A DNA stretch of 64,000 nt from Capsicum annuum (taxonomy: Eukaryota; Streptophyta; Magnoliopsida; Solanales; Solanaceae), in NCBI RefSeq assembly GCF_002878395.1, contig NC_061116.1, positions 117,639,125 through 117,703,124 of the forward strand. The letters are read 5' to 3'. The stretch's first letter is position 1; each line of letters opens with the position of its first letter. A program made the position numbers and the translations under genes. The notes under the pieces are model-generated. The model ran no database searches. It saw nothing but the letters and a program-made list of their open reading frames with translations, and was not told the origin of the DNA. Positions 1 to 11,340 of the stretch are shown here, in pieces.

Positions 1-597
1 TATGTAGATGTATATCTTCATATATGCCTATATAGATGTAAATGTGGTTGCATTTGATGGTTTAAATTGGTTTGAATAACTGCACTATTTTATCTTTATC
101 CTTTACATACATGCTAGCACTATTACCGCTAATTATCTATGAATGCTATGTCCCCATGTGACATTGGGGTTGAAACTTTTTCTTCTCTTCCTGCACAGTG
201 ACATGGGTTCGAATGGTTCGTGTACTGACAGTAAAGTGGTAAGATTCCATCCTTTGGAAGTCTTGAATTTCATAGTCTCCTTATCTATGTTTTGTTTAGA
301 TTATGCATATGGCTAATTTTGGGGTCTTGTCCCGACTTATTTTGGACATAAGTTCTATAGAAGTTTAAAGGATAACTGTGGACTTAGGTATGTTGGTTAT
401 TTGTAGGTATTAATGAATTGATTAGAAGCATCTTAAGTTATGATTGTAGCCTTGTTTCTATTATCTTATTTTATAATTAGAGTTCACCCAAAACTTATGG
501 ATTGATATGATAGTTAGGTCGGGTTAACGAGATGATCTTCGATCCTAGTTGGGCTTGAGATCGACCATACGACATGGCCCAGTTTTGGGTTATGTCA
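1..597 (+). mobile_element. 3' part of a gypsy-type LTR (forward), cut by the window edge
   Basis: No coding sequence is visible. The segment ends in ttatgtca at 590-597. Its last ~100 bases, read on the reverse strand, start tgacataaccc and resemble the LTR starts of the reverse-strand gypsy elements further along the window (for example at 31369), so this looks like the terminal part of an LTR of a forward-strand relative. Exactly after 597 the reverse-strand integrase reading of element 1 stops making sense, so the LTR probably belongs to an element inserted into that integrase. The start and the rest of that element lie outside the window. Confidence 0.5.
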
Positions 598-1260
598 CCA
601 CTCACTACCTGATCACGAATAAAACACAATTTGTTATCCTCACACTGGCAATCACGAATCTGCTCAAATAGGGATGACCTCACCTCCACACAACCCAAAA
701 TCATCGTAGGATCCAAAATATCAAGGCAAACCATCAAATTGGCTAAGGAATAAATGTCACATTCCAAGGGCCTCTGAGAAACTGATATGCATGCCAAGCT
801 ACCTATACTCACTGCCTTGCGACTTAAGGCATCAACTACCACATTTGCCTTACTCAGATGATACAAAATAGAAATATCATAATCCTTTACCAACTCCATC
901 CATATACGCTAGCGAGCATTAAGCTCTTGCTGGGTCATAAGATGTTGAGGCTACGATTGTCGGTGAAAATTTCTCAATGCACACCATACAAATAATGACT
1001 CAAAATCTTGAGCGTGAAAACTAGTGCTGCCAACTCAAAACATGAGTCGGGTAGTTGCGTTCATGCACCTTAAGCTATCAAGAAGCATAAGTAATAACAC
1101 GACCATACTGCATCAAAGCACAACCAAGACCAAAACCAGAAGCATAAAAAAACACGGTGAATCCCTCACCTTCAACTAGAAGAGTAAACACTGGAGCTGA
1201 AGTAGGACAATCCTTGAGATTTCCAAAGCTCAACTAACACTTCTCAGACCATCTGAAGGG
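598..1260 (-). pseudogene. RNase H and start of integrase of element 1 (gypsy)
   Basis: Read on the reverse strand, 495-899 gives a 134-codon open stretch whose first ~100 residues match the RNase H/integrase connection of plant Ty3/gypsy Pol: a [12 protein letters not shown] motif closes RNase H, followed by a run leading toward the integrase zinc-binding domain. Downstream of about 600 the reading becomes unrelated (it enters the LTR at 1-597), so most of the integrase is missing. 900-1260 holds further RNase H remnants in several frames with stops. In the family this part removes RNA from the RNA:DNA hybrid and then integrates the cDNA. It cannot work here: frameshifts, stops and truncation are all visible. 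Confidence 0.75.
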
Positions 1261-2110
1261 AACTTTCTTTCGTGTCAAACTAGTCATCGGGGCTGAAAGA
1301 GTAGCAAAGCAAAGCAGCTATAATAACCGGCTAGACTAATGAAACTGCGAACATCAATCGGAGAAGTAGGTCTAGCACAATCAAAAATTTCCAAAATCAT
1401 AGCTGGGTCTACCATAATATCCGCCTTGGACACCACATGTCCAATAAATGACACTGAATCAATCCAAAACTCACACTTAGAAAACTTGGCAAAAGGAACA
1501 TGATCTCTCAAAGTCTGAAGCACAATCATCAAGAGTTGCGTATGCTCCTCACTAATCCTCAAATACACAAGAATGTGACTAATAAACATAATAATGAAGG
1601 AGTATAGATAGGGTCTTAGCACACGATTCATCAAAGCCATAAACGCGGTTGGGGCATTAGTCAACCTAAAATATAGCACCAAAAACTCATATTGACCATA
1701 GTGTCTCCTTAAACTGTCTTTGGGATATCCTCAGCCTGAATCCTCAATTGTTGATAACTGGACATATAATCAATCTTAGAAAATATGGCTAAACCCTAAA
1801 TCTGGTCGAACAAATCATCAATGTGATGCAAGGATAGCGGTTCTTCACCATCAACTTATTAAGCTGCCTATAATCCATGCACATATGTATGGAGCCATCT
1901 TTCTTCTTCACAAACATTGTAGGAGATCCCTACGAGGATACACATGTTCTAATGAAACCCTTACCAAGAAGATCCTAGAGTTGAGAATTCATCTCCTTTA
2001 GATTAGTAGGAGCCTTCGGTAAGATTCCATAGAAATAGGTTAGCTGCTAGGCTCAAGTTCAGTAGGAAACTCAATCTCAATGTTAGGGGGAATACCAGGC
2101 AAATCGGTAG
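1261..2110 (-). pseudogene. Reverse transcriptase of element 1 (gypsy), degenerate
   Basis: The 132-codon reverse-strand reading at 1284-1682 is the palm and connection part of a Ty3/gypsy reverse transcriptase: FRLTNAPTAFMALMNRVLRPYL, then the catalytic box read as FISHILVYL (around 1561-1590), then FAKFSKCEFW and VSFIGHVVS. The catalytic pair expected as two aspartates reads Ser-His, so the polymerase is dead even apart from frameshifts. The upstream (N-terminal) RT segment lies at about 1690-2100 in broken frames. The order PR-RT-RNase H-IN on the reverse strand fits Ty3/gypsy and not Ty1/copia. Confidence 0.85.
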
Positions 2111-2197
2111 GGACACATCAGGAAACTCACAAACAATAGGAATAGAGCCAAAAGATTGACTCTATACACGAGTATCACATACATAAGTAAGATAAGA

Positions 2198-2630
2198 CTA
2201 GCAACCTCTCAACAAAAACCTCCTAGCAAAAATATAAGAAATAATATGTGTCGGCTCGCGGCTAACCGCTACCTTCCACATGAATGTGGGTACACCATGT
2301 TTGGCTAAGGTAACAGTCTTGGCAAAAAAATCCATGACCGCTTGATAGTGGGATAACCAGTCCATGCTCAGAATCACATTAAAATCCAGCATATCTAGAA
2401 TAATAAGATTAGCATAAGTATAAACATCACTAACTATAAAAACAAATGATCTGAATACTCGATCCACTACTAAAGAATCACTCACGAGAGTAGATATGTG
2501 CATTGGCACATATAATAAATCACTAGTCAAGTCCAATCATGGTGCATCATAAGCAGATATATAAGAATAAGTAGATCCAGGATCAAATAAAGCAAGGGCC
2601 CACTTGCGGCACACAAAAATTATAATTGTA
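2198..2630 (-). pseudogene. Retropepsin-like protease of element 1 (gypsy)
   Basis: The reverse strand shows an aspartic protease region of the plant chromovirus type. The active-site stretch LFDPGSTYSYIS is read at about 2560-2605, a stop follows, and the 112-codon open reading at 2198-2536 continues with DFNVILSMDWLSHYQ and a following AKTVTLA. In the family this enzyme cuts the Gag-Pol polyprotein inside the particle. The active-site Asp is still present, unlike in elements 2 and 3, but the in-frame stop between the two halves breaks the domain. Confidence 0.8.
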
Positions 2631-2689
2631 ACTACAACATCGGAAGACCCAGCATCGAGTGTAGTAGGTACTACATACAACTGACCACG

Positions 2690-4125
2690 CCTACCTTCGG
2701 GATGGGCATCTGACTGATCTCCTATCCTTCCTACTTGAGTACCACCTCAAGCACCTTGGTAACCAACTTTGCAACCTTGCAAACTACCTCTACCTGATGG
2801 ATAATTGCCCTAATAGGGGTAGCACCCCAAGATGAAACAACCATCGCCCATGACTAGGGCAATCTCTTTAGAAATGACCAAAAATCCCACAAGTAGAACA
2901 AAAGTCACGAGAAGAACTATAACTCATATATTCAACCGAACAAAAGTAATCATCGCATCTAGCATGACCTACAGACAAACCTCTTAAAGACTGATCACTG
3001 CCCTTACCAGGGCGAGCACTAGTACCAAACTGACCTTCATCAGTAGTCTAAAGAGCTACCCAAAATGGTCAACTAATCTGACGTTGAGACTAAAAAGATG
3101 GAAGCGAAGGATTCCCAACATGAGAACTACTACCTTTGAATTGGGAACTACTACAGCTCCCACCAAATCTGCCCTGATACTTGGGCCTCTTATCATGACC
3201 CTCATGATGTATGTCCTCCATCACTCTAGCATGATCTGAAACTTTAGTAAACGTCCTACTCATAGCAACTAAACTCTGAGTAGCCATCCAAAAAAGGAGT
3301 CTTGGTCCTCTTACAAAGCAGTGAACTCTCGCATATTCAGTATCCAAAATAGAAGTAGCATTCTTTGATAACTCATAGAAATGATCCTCATACTCGTTGT
3401 CTATTATAGAATCCTAGAACAATATAGTAAACTAATCCCTCAATCGATCTCTAAAGTTGCGTAATATATACTTCTCTAAGAATATCTCAGAGCATTTAGT
3501 CATTATAGGGGAGAAGATCCAACTGGCCTAGAACTCATAACACCTCTCCACTAGTGTCGAGTAGATAAATCCAACTGAAATATGGTGTAATCCACACCAT
3601 GAGTCTCAACAAGGCCTAAACCATGAAGCCTATCCTCACAACCAGTAAGAAATCAAATGCATTCTCTCTAGGAGAACAACAAAACCTAGGCAGAGAAAGA
3701 CTGAAAAATCTACCCCAAATTTTTTGCTTCTCTGAAAACATAACAGGCTGGGTCACAACTGGTTGAGTGGCTATCGGCTGAACAACTACCATTATAGGAG
3801 GAACCTCAACTCTAGGAGCTGTAGTTGTAGGCTACACTCCTTCCCTACTAGTTTGTGTACCATCAATAATACCCAACAACTGAACCAAGGCATCTCTAAG
3901 AAATGAAGAAAGAATAAAACTTGGTGGAGCTTGGGCTAGTCCCTGGACCACCGCTGGATTTGGCAGAGGAATCTCTAGCTCAAGTGCAGGTATGGGATTT
4001 TAGGGTGGCCTATCCTGATCCCTAACTGGGGACACATCATAAGGTTGTCCTCAAATTGTGGTAAGATCACTGGATTCAATCTCGGGACCATCCCCACGTA
4101 TAGTTGTAGCACGTGTCCTGGGCAT
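2690..4125 (-). pseudogene. Gag of element 1 (gypsy), degenerate
   Basis: The start is chosen at the ATG whose complement lies at 4123-4125. It opens MPRTRATTIRGDGPEIESSD and then hits a stop after 25 codons; basic MPRTR-like starts are usual for this gag family. The rest is recoverable only in pieces: proline-rich text at 3770-4060, capsid-like remnants at 3350-3700, and the 85-codon reading at 3090-3347 which leads into a Ser/Gly-rich segment before the nucleocapsid zone at 2880-2990. Gag would form the cytoplasmic particle that packages the RNA. Multiple stops and frameshifts make it a pseudogene. It sits about 170 bases from the PBS, as expected for a first gene. Confidence 0.75.
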
Positions 4126-4293
4126 CTGCAAAAGAGTAAATTTATGAAAATATCCTACAAACTAACTCAGACTCTTAGCATAATATGAGTGAAAGAAGTG
4201 AAAGACTTCTAAGAATGTCCCATAGCCTTTCGAAGATAGGAAATGGATATCAATGTTCCAATCTGTAGGACTCTATTAGACACTTGCTATTGT

Positions 4294-4307
4294 ACGTAAT
4301 ACCAACT
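4294..4307 (-). other. Primer-binding site remnant of element 1 (initiator Met tRNA type)
   Basis: Read on the reverse strand the sequence is agttggtattacgt, immediately after an LTR end (...ggttatgaca). The ttggtat core matches the initiator-methionine tRNA 3' end used by plant gypsy elements; the following bases have drifted from the expected tcagagc. Confidence 0.6.
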
Positions 4308-5212
4308 TGTCATAACCTAATTCATGAGTCGTGATGGCACCTACTAAGACCCACCAATAGGTAAGCCAGCACCATAACCCAGAGCTAAGGCAATGGGTTA
4401 CTTTGGCAGAGACTCCCGACAAGGGCCATAATAAATGAACACAATCATAAACAATTATTTTCCATAATAGACAATCAACTACAGATACCAATCCCATGAC
4501 TCAGTAATATCAGTACAAGAGCATCTAAGTTCTACAATAGAAACATAACACAAGGTCTAAATACTTAATACATTCATCTTGAATATAAAAGACTGAATAA
4601 AAATAGATGGGAAACGGATGACTCAAAACTCCAAGTGCTCACCCTATCTCTAGAAGATTAACACTGCATAATATTAACTCAGCGACAGTAACTAGTACTC
4701 TTGTCTACACCAAAAAGGTACATTAGTGTAGTATGAGTACCAAAACAATGGGTACTAAATAGGCATGATCGTCTAGCTGAGCTAAATTATGATATAAAGA
4801 TGACATAAAGTAAGAAAATATTTCTAAGTCAAGGTATAGAATCAAACCTGAATCATCTTCATCATACTGTAAAACTTAACTAACCAACTAGAACAATAAT
4901 ACAACATCTCATATCAATACATTCCAAAACCTTCATATAAAATGAGGAATCTATCAGGAATCGTAAGCAATATATATATAATCGCAATCGCATAAATACC
5001 AAGTTTAACGCGCATGCAACAATTAGAGCATAAAGCAAAATAACTTACCACGGCGTCCCATACCATGCGGAAGTACACCTAAAATAACATAAAGTAAGGA
5101 ACTCATCACGCCATCCCATACCACCAAATAGTGTATCAATAGATCAAATCATCAACGTATTAATGTATCCTAAAACTAACTTCAATAGAAGTATGTTGCG
5201 GTAGATGCCAAA

Positions 5213-6739
5213 TATAGTAACCCAACTAGTACTGGCTTAAACCCACAAGGAAGATACTAAGTAGTTGTTTGATTTGATGTAATTCACGAGAAGCATAGAA
5301 AACTAAAAGGAGAATTTCTTATCAATCACGAGTAGTAACAAAAACTTAGTGCTTTTGAATTGTAAATAATAAAGATGAACACTTGGATTGCATTCCCCCT
5401 GGCTTCTTAATTTCATAAATTTCTCATGTTCAACCCATCTATTCTATTGTTTTGCATGTAAATTCTACAAGATATGTATTATCAGTTTTCTTGTGAACGT
5501 GAAGATAAATCTCACCCTTTATCAATTCAGTCTTAGAGTGTTACCTTGTTACTCTTTGCTATGACCTCAGTATACTATCAACTTGTAAGATCAAGAGATT
5601 AGATGAGATGGATGGGACTATAAGATAGAGGTAAATCCCAAATCACTGTCCTAATCTCCTTTTTCCAATCACAAGCTTTCTTGAAAGGATAAATGCAACT
5701 ATAAGTTATCTTAAGCTTCTGTAGCAACTCAGAGATTAATTATTGTGAAGAAGATTAAGACACATGCATAGACCCAAAAATAGATGAATATCACAATTCT
5801 TCTATGTAGCTAATCTTCTGGGGTTCCCACAACCCTAGTCAAGGATATTAGTTTCTCATGTTTATACAAGAATCCATGATTATAAATTAAGAAGACATGT
5901 AATTAATTGCATAAGAATACGATGAATCAACTCCAAAGTCTTGAATTGAATAAAAGTCCAAAATATCAAGAATAATTGTAAAGCAGGTAAAAGTATTCTA
6001 AGAATGTGTAACTAATAAAATATAAACCCTAGGGTATTTATAGTATCTCAAAATAAAATAGAAATCCTAATAAAAATAGGAAAGGTAGAGTTATGTCGCA
6101 CTCGGTACGACTCAGTCTTCAACTCGTATAGGCATCATATGAGTTGTACCCTGCCCTCTAATATCCATTCTAGTGTTTGATATTCGAAGGCTTCAACTTT
6201 CCGTTCAATATACGAATTATACTCACGAGTTATAGATGAGCATAAAACTTATGTCCTTCACTCGCATCTACCTTGGACTTTTATCTTTTCTAGCTTTGAA
6301 TATAAGTTTTTATGTGGCTTCCCTATACAAGTCATACTCAGACTTTAGACTCGTATACTTCGGAGACTTCAACTTTGGCTGGCAGCTTTAGATTTTATTA
6401 CACTTATGACTTCTCAATACAACTTGTATCCTTTCTTATGACTTAGATGTTCTAGTTATATCTTGTCCATACTTGGATTCTTAGTTTGGATTTAGGTTCT
6501 ATTATGCATGCAAGTCAGCATAGAAGTCGTATCGAGTGTTGACGACTTGAGAGATGACTCGTACCTTGATTAGAGTTGGTTTTTTCAGGTCATTTTCTTC
6601 CCTTTTAATTCAAACACTATAGTAGACTTGTTTTACCTGCAATATACACCAAAATGCATCATATATAAGAAAATATCCTAAGTTTACACATAAATTCACG
6701 GTTTTAAGCATCAAAAATATCGTATTTCCATGACACATC
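5213..6739 (-). mobile_element. Solo-LTR-like insertion
   Basis: The block begins tagtaacccaactagtact and includes a segment like the starts of Athila/Tat-type LTRs (cttaaacccacaaggaaga). It ends near cacatca at about 6735 without any coding sequence. A TATA-box-like ctataaatac is read on the reverse strand at about 6036-6045, which suggests reverse orientation. No PBS or polypurine tract adjoins it, hence solo. I could not fix a target-site duplication, so both ends are approximate. Confidence 0.4.
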
Positions 6740-7734
6740 ACGTATCAATATATATATGTAACCAACTCACGTTTATCCATGGTTTCTACATTAACCATCA
6801 ACGATCATTTGTAAAGATCCATAATCATCATCAATTACAGTAATAAAGTAATATTTACCAAGGTAATCATAACCATATTCATATAACCATTTAGATATCT
6901 ATGATATTGATACACTCTATCTGGTCATTATTAACTAACCAACACTTATTATTATTATACTAATTCCTTAGTCCTTAAAAGGTCTCCATGATATCCTAAC
7001 TGATTCTCTACATAAACCTCAATCACGAGATAACACTAACTATTATTCGATAAAAAGCCAAAATCCACATCTAGTCAAGGTGCACTAGTAATCCGTAGAT
7101 GTTGTTTGGCCAAAGCTTAATTTTAGTATACATAGGTGCGCAAGTCATCATATAGGAATAAGGTTACTTATCATCAAATGTAACATCAATCTATAAATCA
7201 ACGCCTCTTACTATCTAGCATCATAATCAAAAAATTCTCATTTAACAACTCATCGACATTATAATTTAGTCATTAGTACCATTAATCATCACCATTGCTA
7301 AGCTATTATCACCATTGACCACATAACATCCACAATTGCTAGTTATCACATTTTAACTATCAAGGTCCATTACTTAGTATTCTAGACTTATAGTAATCAA
7401 GTAAGATAGTCACTTAGTAGTCAACTAATTACCACATAACTCATTTAACTAGGCAATATTCCTTACTTAATCCTTTTATTCAATACAAAATACCTACTAG
7501 GTGAATGCTTATTTCTACATAAGATTCCACTACTAATTAGCCTTAAGTCTTTATTAGGCATATTCTATTTCTACTCACCATTTAACACTAGTGACAACCA
7601 TACCACTAAACAAGTGATTAGGATTAGGGAATTATGACCAACATCCCAAGATTAACATTATATTTTCAAGGCACACACAGCATATAAAGGGATAATCATA
7701 GATAAACATATATACACATATTTACCATACATAA

Positions 7735-8100
7735 CATCAATATATTTTGTGGATGTACCAGGCATTATAATATAATCAACATATCTTCTGAATATACTGG
7801 GCATCAATATATCATCAACATATCCTCCGAATGTACTAGGTATTATAATATCATCAACATATCCTTCAGATGTACCGGGAATCATAATATCATCAATATA
7901 TCTGAAATATACCGAGAATCATAATATCATCAACATATCCTTAAGATATACCAGATATCATAATATCAATAATATATCTTTCAGATGTATCGGACATCAT
8001 AATATCATCATTATATCCTTTAGATGTATCGGGAATCACTATAATATTAATATCTTTCGTACTTATCGGACATCATCATATCATCAATATTCATCATAAC
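7735..8100. repeat. Degenerate ~40-bp tandem array
   Basis: A unit close to ataatatcatcaacatatcc plus about 20 more bases (…tcagatgtaccggg…) recurs about eight to nine times with a spacing of roughly 37-42 bases. Copies differ by substitutions and short indels. Read on the reverse strand it gives repeated YVDDII-like peptides, which is a by-product of the array. It lies inside the long LTR of element 1. Confidence 0.8.
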
Positions 8101-8104
8101 ATCA

Positions 8105-8172
8105 ATATATGTATATATGTATATATGTATATATGTATATATGTATATATGTATATATGTATGTATGTATGT
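8105..8172. repeat. Microsatellite (atatatgt)7 then (atgt)3
   Basis: Seven perfect copies of the 8-mer atatatgt fill 8105-8160, followed by three copies of atgt to 8172. It directly follows the ~40-bp array. Confidence 0.97.
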
Positions 8173-10324
8173 AGCCAAATCATTGACAATTATGAGCTCC
8201 ACAACAATAGAGTGTAGGAGAAGCAAAGAAAGATATATCATAGTATTTCACCATTCAATATCAACACATTATAGTAGTAAGTGCATGAACATGCACCTCC
8301 ATATAGTATAAACGTTCAACATATTACTGAGCTTGACATGATTTTTAGCATGATCTATTACAAGCCATGGTTAAACTTTTCAAAATCTCTCATATTAGGC
8401 ATGATTCATAATACTAGAAAAAAAGGGATTCTTTGATACAAACATAAGCTTAGTCACTAGGCTTGAGCATAATATGAGTAATGGCATAAATAAAGGCTCA
8501 CATAGTAAACTAGACAAAAGCTAAGTGATAGCATAGTTATATGTTCAATTTCAAAGACCTTCCAATGCTATCCAAGTACTGATGATAAGATAATCAATAA
8601 AGTATTCTCTTGATTTCCAAAATCAACTTCATGAATGACCCACTTACCAGGTTTAGCCATCATATTACCAAGCATATTATAGGCGTCTCTTAAGTATCTA
8701 GGTTACTTATAAATTTACATAGTTCAAGATTAGGGCAGGTCAAGTTCTGTTTCTAATATCCCAAATTTTCTTCTTTAAGTCTAACTTCTACCCAGAATTA
8801 TACTAAGTTACCAAGATCATGTATCAAAGGTTTATCAATCCCAATTAGTTCTATAAGACAATTCTCCCTCAAGTATTCTTCTTTAGTTATCCAAACATCT
8901 AAGGCCAATTTGATAATTAGGCATATCTAAGTCAACTTACTCTTAAGAAGAGTGAACAAAGTCACTTTCATTAAACTAGAGCATTCTCATGCTATTCGTG
9001 GGATAACAATTCCAATTAACCATGGTTATAGACTATGGGTCAATTATCACATTTAATAAGTTCAATAGCTTAACTGTTTTAACTAATCTCAAGAACTGTC
9101 ATCTACTATTTCAACATCTAAGAGCCTGCCCAATCTTATCAAGATATCACAATTATACTACAATAAAACTTAATCTAACACAAGTAAGCCTAATGTACCT
9201 TGAAACAAAATAGCTCACAAACCAACAATCTTCGCTTTCCCTTTTCTTGAAGCACCTTCAATGAGACACACTATAAAAAAACATAATCTATACATTATTA
9301 TGAGGATAACAACAACCATATGGCACCATTGTGCTTCGGGTCCAAAATGACACCACAAACCCCCAAGCGGGTCCCACATACAGAAAATGAATTTTTGAGA
9401 CCAACCCATTGTTAAAATACCATTAAGGAGTTATATCCCTCAAGAAATTTGTGCAAATAAACCATATTTGGGGCTAATATAAAGCCTTAAACCATTTGGG
9501 GTTTCAGCTCTAACAATCAAGAATTTAACACAAAAACTAAAGGAATCTTACCTTAGATGCGATGCTAATCATGAATATGCAAGTTGCTTAAGCTCCCACT
9601 CAACACCCAACATACATTATAAAGACTACTCTCTCCATTAGGGTTTTAGAGGCTTAAGACAATGAAAAATGATAAAGTTTAGGCCAAGTAGTGCTTTTAA
9701 ATGGCCCACACTAGAGCTTCAGGGGTGGCGATCTTGCACTAGCTCTAGACATGATAACGTTCATTGTGATAGCATTGAGTCCCACACGATCATGGTACCT
9801 CTATCCAAATCAAAAGATAGTTGAAACTTGGAAAAATTCCAAGTTTTGTCTGATGCCTCGGGATACATCCGGAACCAATATGTGCAAATGAAATATCAAA
9901 CCATACTTATTTTGACATTCCAGATGCATTTGCGTAGTTAGATTTTCCATCCAAGGTTATTTAGTCCAAATATAGGTCCCACATCTAAATTTCCAATTTC
10001 TCAAATTTTTGGCCAATAGGTTGAAATGAGGTTGGGTACGGTGGGACCCGAACCAAAGATCTACCAAAACTAAGATAGATATTCTGGAGTTGCTGGCATA
10101 ATTGGAATTTTCATCCAAAATCATTTTACTAAATTTTCATTCGATTTCCATTTGGAACCAACGAAGACTTCTAAATGGGGAAATGGTTCTAAAAACCAAA
10201 TAGATAACTCAATAATAACCAAACTATCGGTTCCAGCAAGTCATACATGACTTGAGACAGCTATGAAAAAGCACTAATGGTAAAAATAAGCGAAAACAGG
10301 AGAAATGACCTGAAGGGTCATACA

Positions 10325-11040
10325 AAACATCTTCTCCTGCAAACCTGCATGCGATTACACACTTGGTTTTGCGATAGCAAGACCTAATGACCTAGAGAGA
10401 GTATTAAAAGGCCCCATAAGTCCCATTGTTGCTTATTTTTCACCTATCCTCTTGAGACATAAACCCTAAAATAGTCTGAGAGCTTAAAAGTAAAGCTTGT
10501 GGGTTCTTAGTAAGTGGGATCACCATCTATTTATTGATTCTCTTATGGATTCAAGGTATGAATTCACCCTTTTCTTATTTAAATTCTTATGGACCAATTT
10601 AAGTTTATTGTATTATGGTATAGGATATTCCAAGATTATGATTTTGAGATATGGCTAATTAATATAATTTTAGTTATTACGTCTCTTGAATGCACCCTTT
10701 GGGTTTATGGAGGCCTGCATTAGGTTATTTACTTTATTTCACTTTCTAGCTTACGAGGCCAATTATGTAAACATAGCTATGTTTTCTTTAATACTATAAT
10801 TCTGATTATAGTATTTTGAGCATTATTCTAAGTTTTCCCTCTTACCCTAACTTCGCTTATTTATATTGCATGTTATTAAATTTATGTTATGATTTAACTC
10901 AATCGGACAATGTTCCTGTTAAGTACCCGTGGCTTTGGTACTCATACGACACTACTGTGATATTTTGGTGCAAATTCAAGTACTAGCTCCCACTATTAAT
11001 GATAGAGAGAGTCTGAAGAAGACATTGGAGGTTGCACTTC
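10325..11040 (+). mobile_element. Forward LTR fragment, related to the element 1 LTR
   Basis: A block at about 10930-10990 reading gtacccgtggctttggtact plus nearby tggtgcaaattcaagtacta is the forward-strand counterpart of the reverse-oriented block at about 4690-4770 inside the element 1 LTR. A TATA-like tattaaaagg lies near 10408. The fragment therefore faces the opposite way to element 1's LTR and is cut at both sides: at 10325 by the end of element 1 and at about 11040 by the Athila-type element. No coding sequence. Confidence 0.5.
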
Positions 11041-11139
11041 TTCACCCCATATTTATCAACTTCCATGGTTGTAATCATGCATAAATAATTATAGTGTAAG
11101 GGTGTATTAAGAGATTTATACACTCTAAAGACTTCCTCT

Positions 11140-11340
11140 TCATCATTAAATCTCATTCTTCGAGTACCTTATCTTACATAATTCAGTGCTCCTCCATTTG
11201 CCAATAATGGATATCCCAGTATGACTGGTACCTTATTATCTACATCATAATCAAGAATAATAAAGTCAGTAGGAATAATGAACTTACCAACCTTGATGAC
11301 AATCCTCTATGATTCCTTCAAGAACCACTCTTGTTATGTC
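11140..11340 (-). pseudogene. Athila/Tat-type protease remnant
   Basis: The reverse strand reads KVGKFIIPTDFIILDYDVD followed by VPVILGYPLLANGGAL, then a stop and a further RMRFNDEE. This is the C-terminal half of the aspartic protease of Athila/Tat-lineage Ty3/gypsy elements; the preceding LADI-like segment is in another frame with a stop. The usual phrase with GRPFL reads GYPLL here. The same domain occurs on the forward strand at 58.7-59.1 kb in a different copy. No RT follows: the sequence breaks off at about 11040. Confidence 0.8.

Larger units (their letters stand above)
4308..10324 (-). mobile_element. Long 5' LTR of element 1, carrying later insertions and arrays
   Basis: The plus strand starts tgtcataacc at 4308, directly next to the PBS, and a fitting other end is at 10316-10324 (agggtcataca, which reads TGTATGACCC on the element strand). 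About 6.0 kb separates the two ends, including a ~1.5-kb solo-LTR-like insertion (5213-6739) and a ~40-bp array (7735-8100), leaving roughly 4.5 kb of LTR. A TATA-like ttaaaag on the reverse strand near 9700 lies ~0.6 kb inside the 10324 end, where U3 would be expected. The pairing of the two ends is inferred: no second LTR copy is in the window, and 6740-9200 contains no recognisable gene. Confidence 0.45.

Noticed and set aside
7658..7885. Reverse reading with repeated YVDD peptides, resembling an RT catalytic motif
   Set aside because: The motif comes from the ~40-bp tandem array and recurs with its period; no other RT motif is nearby.
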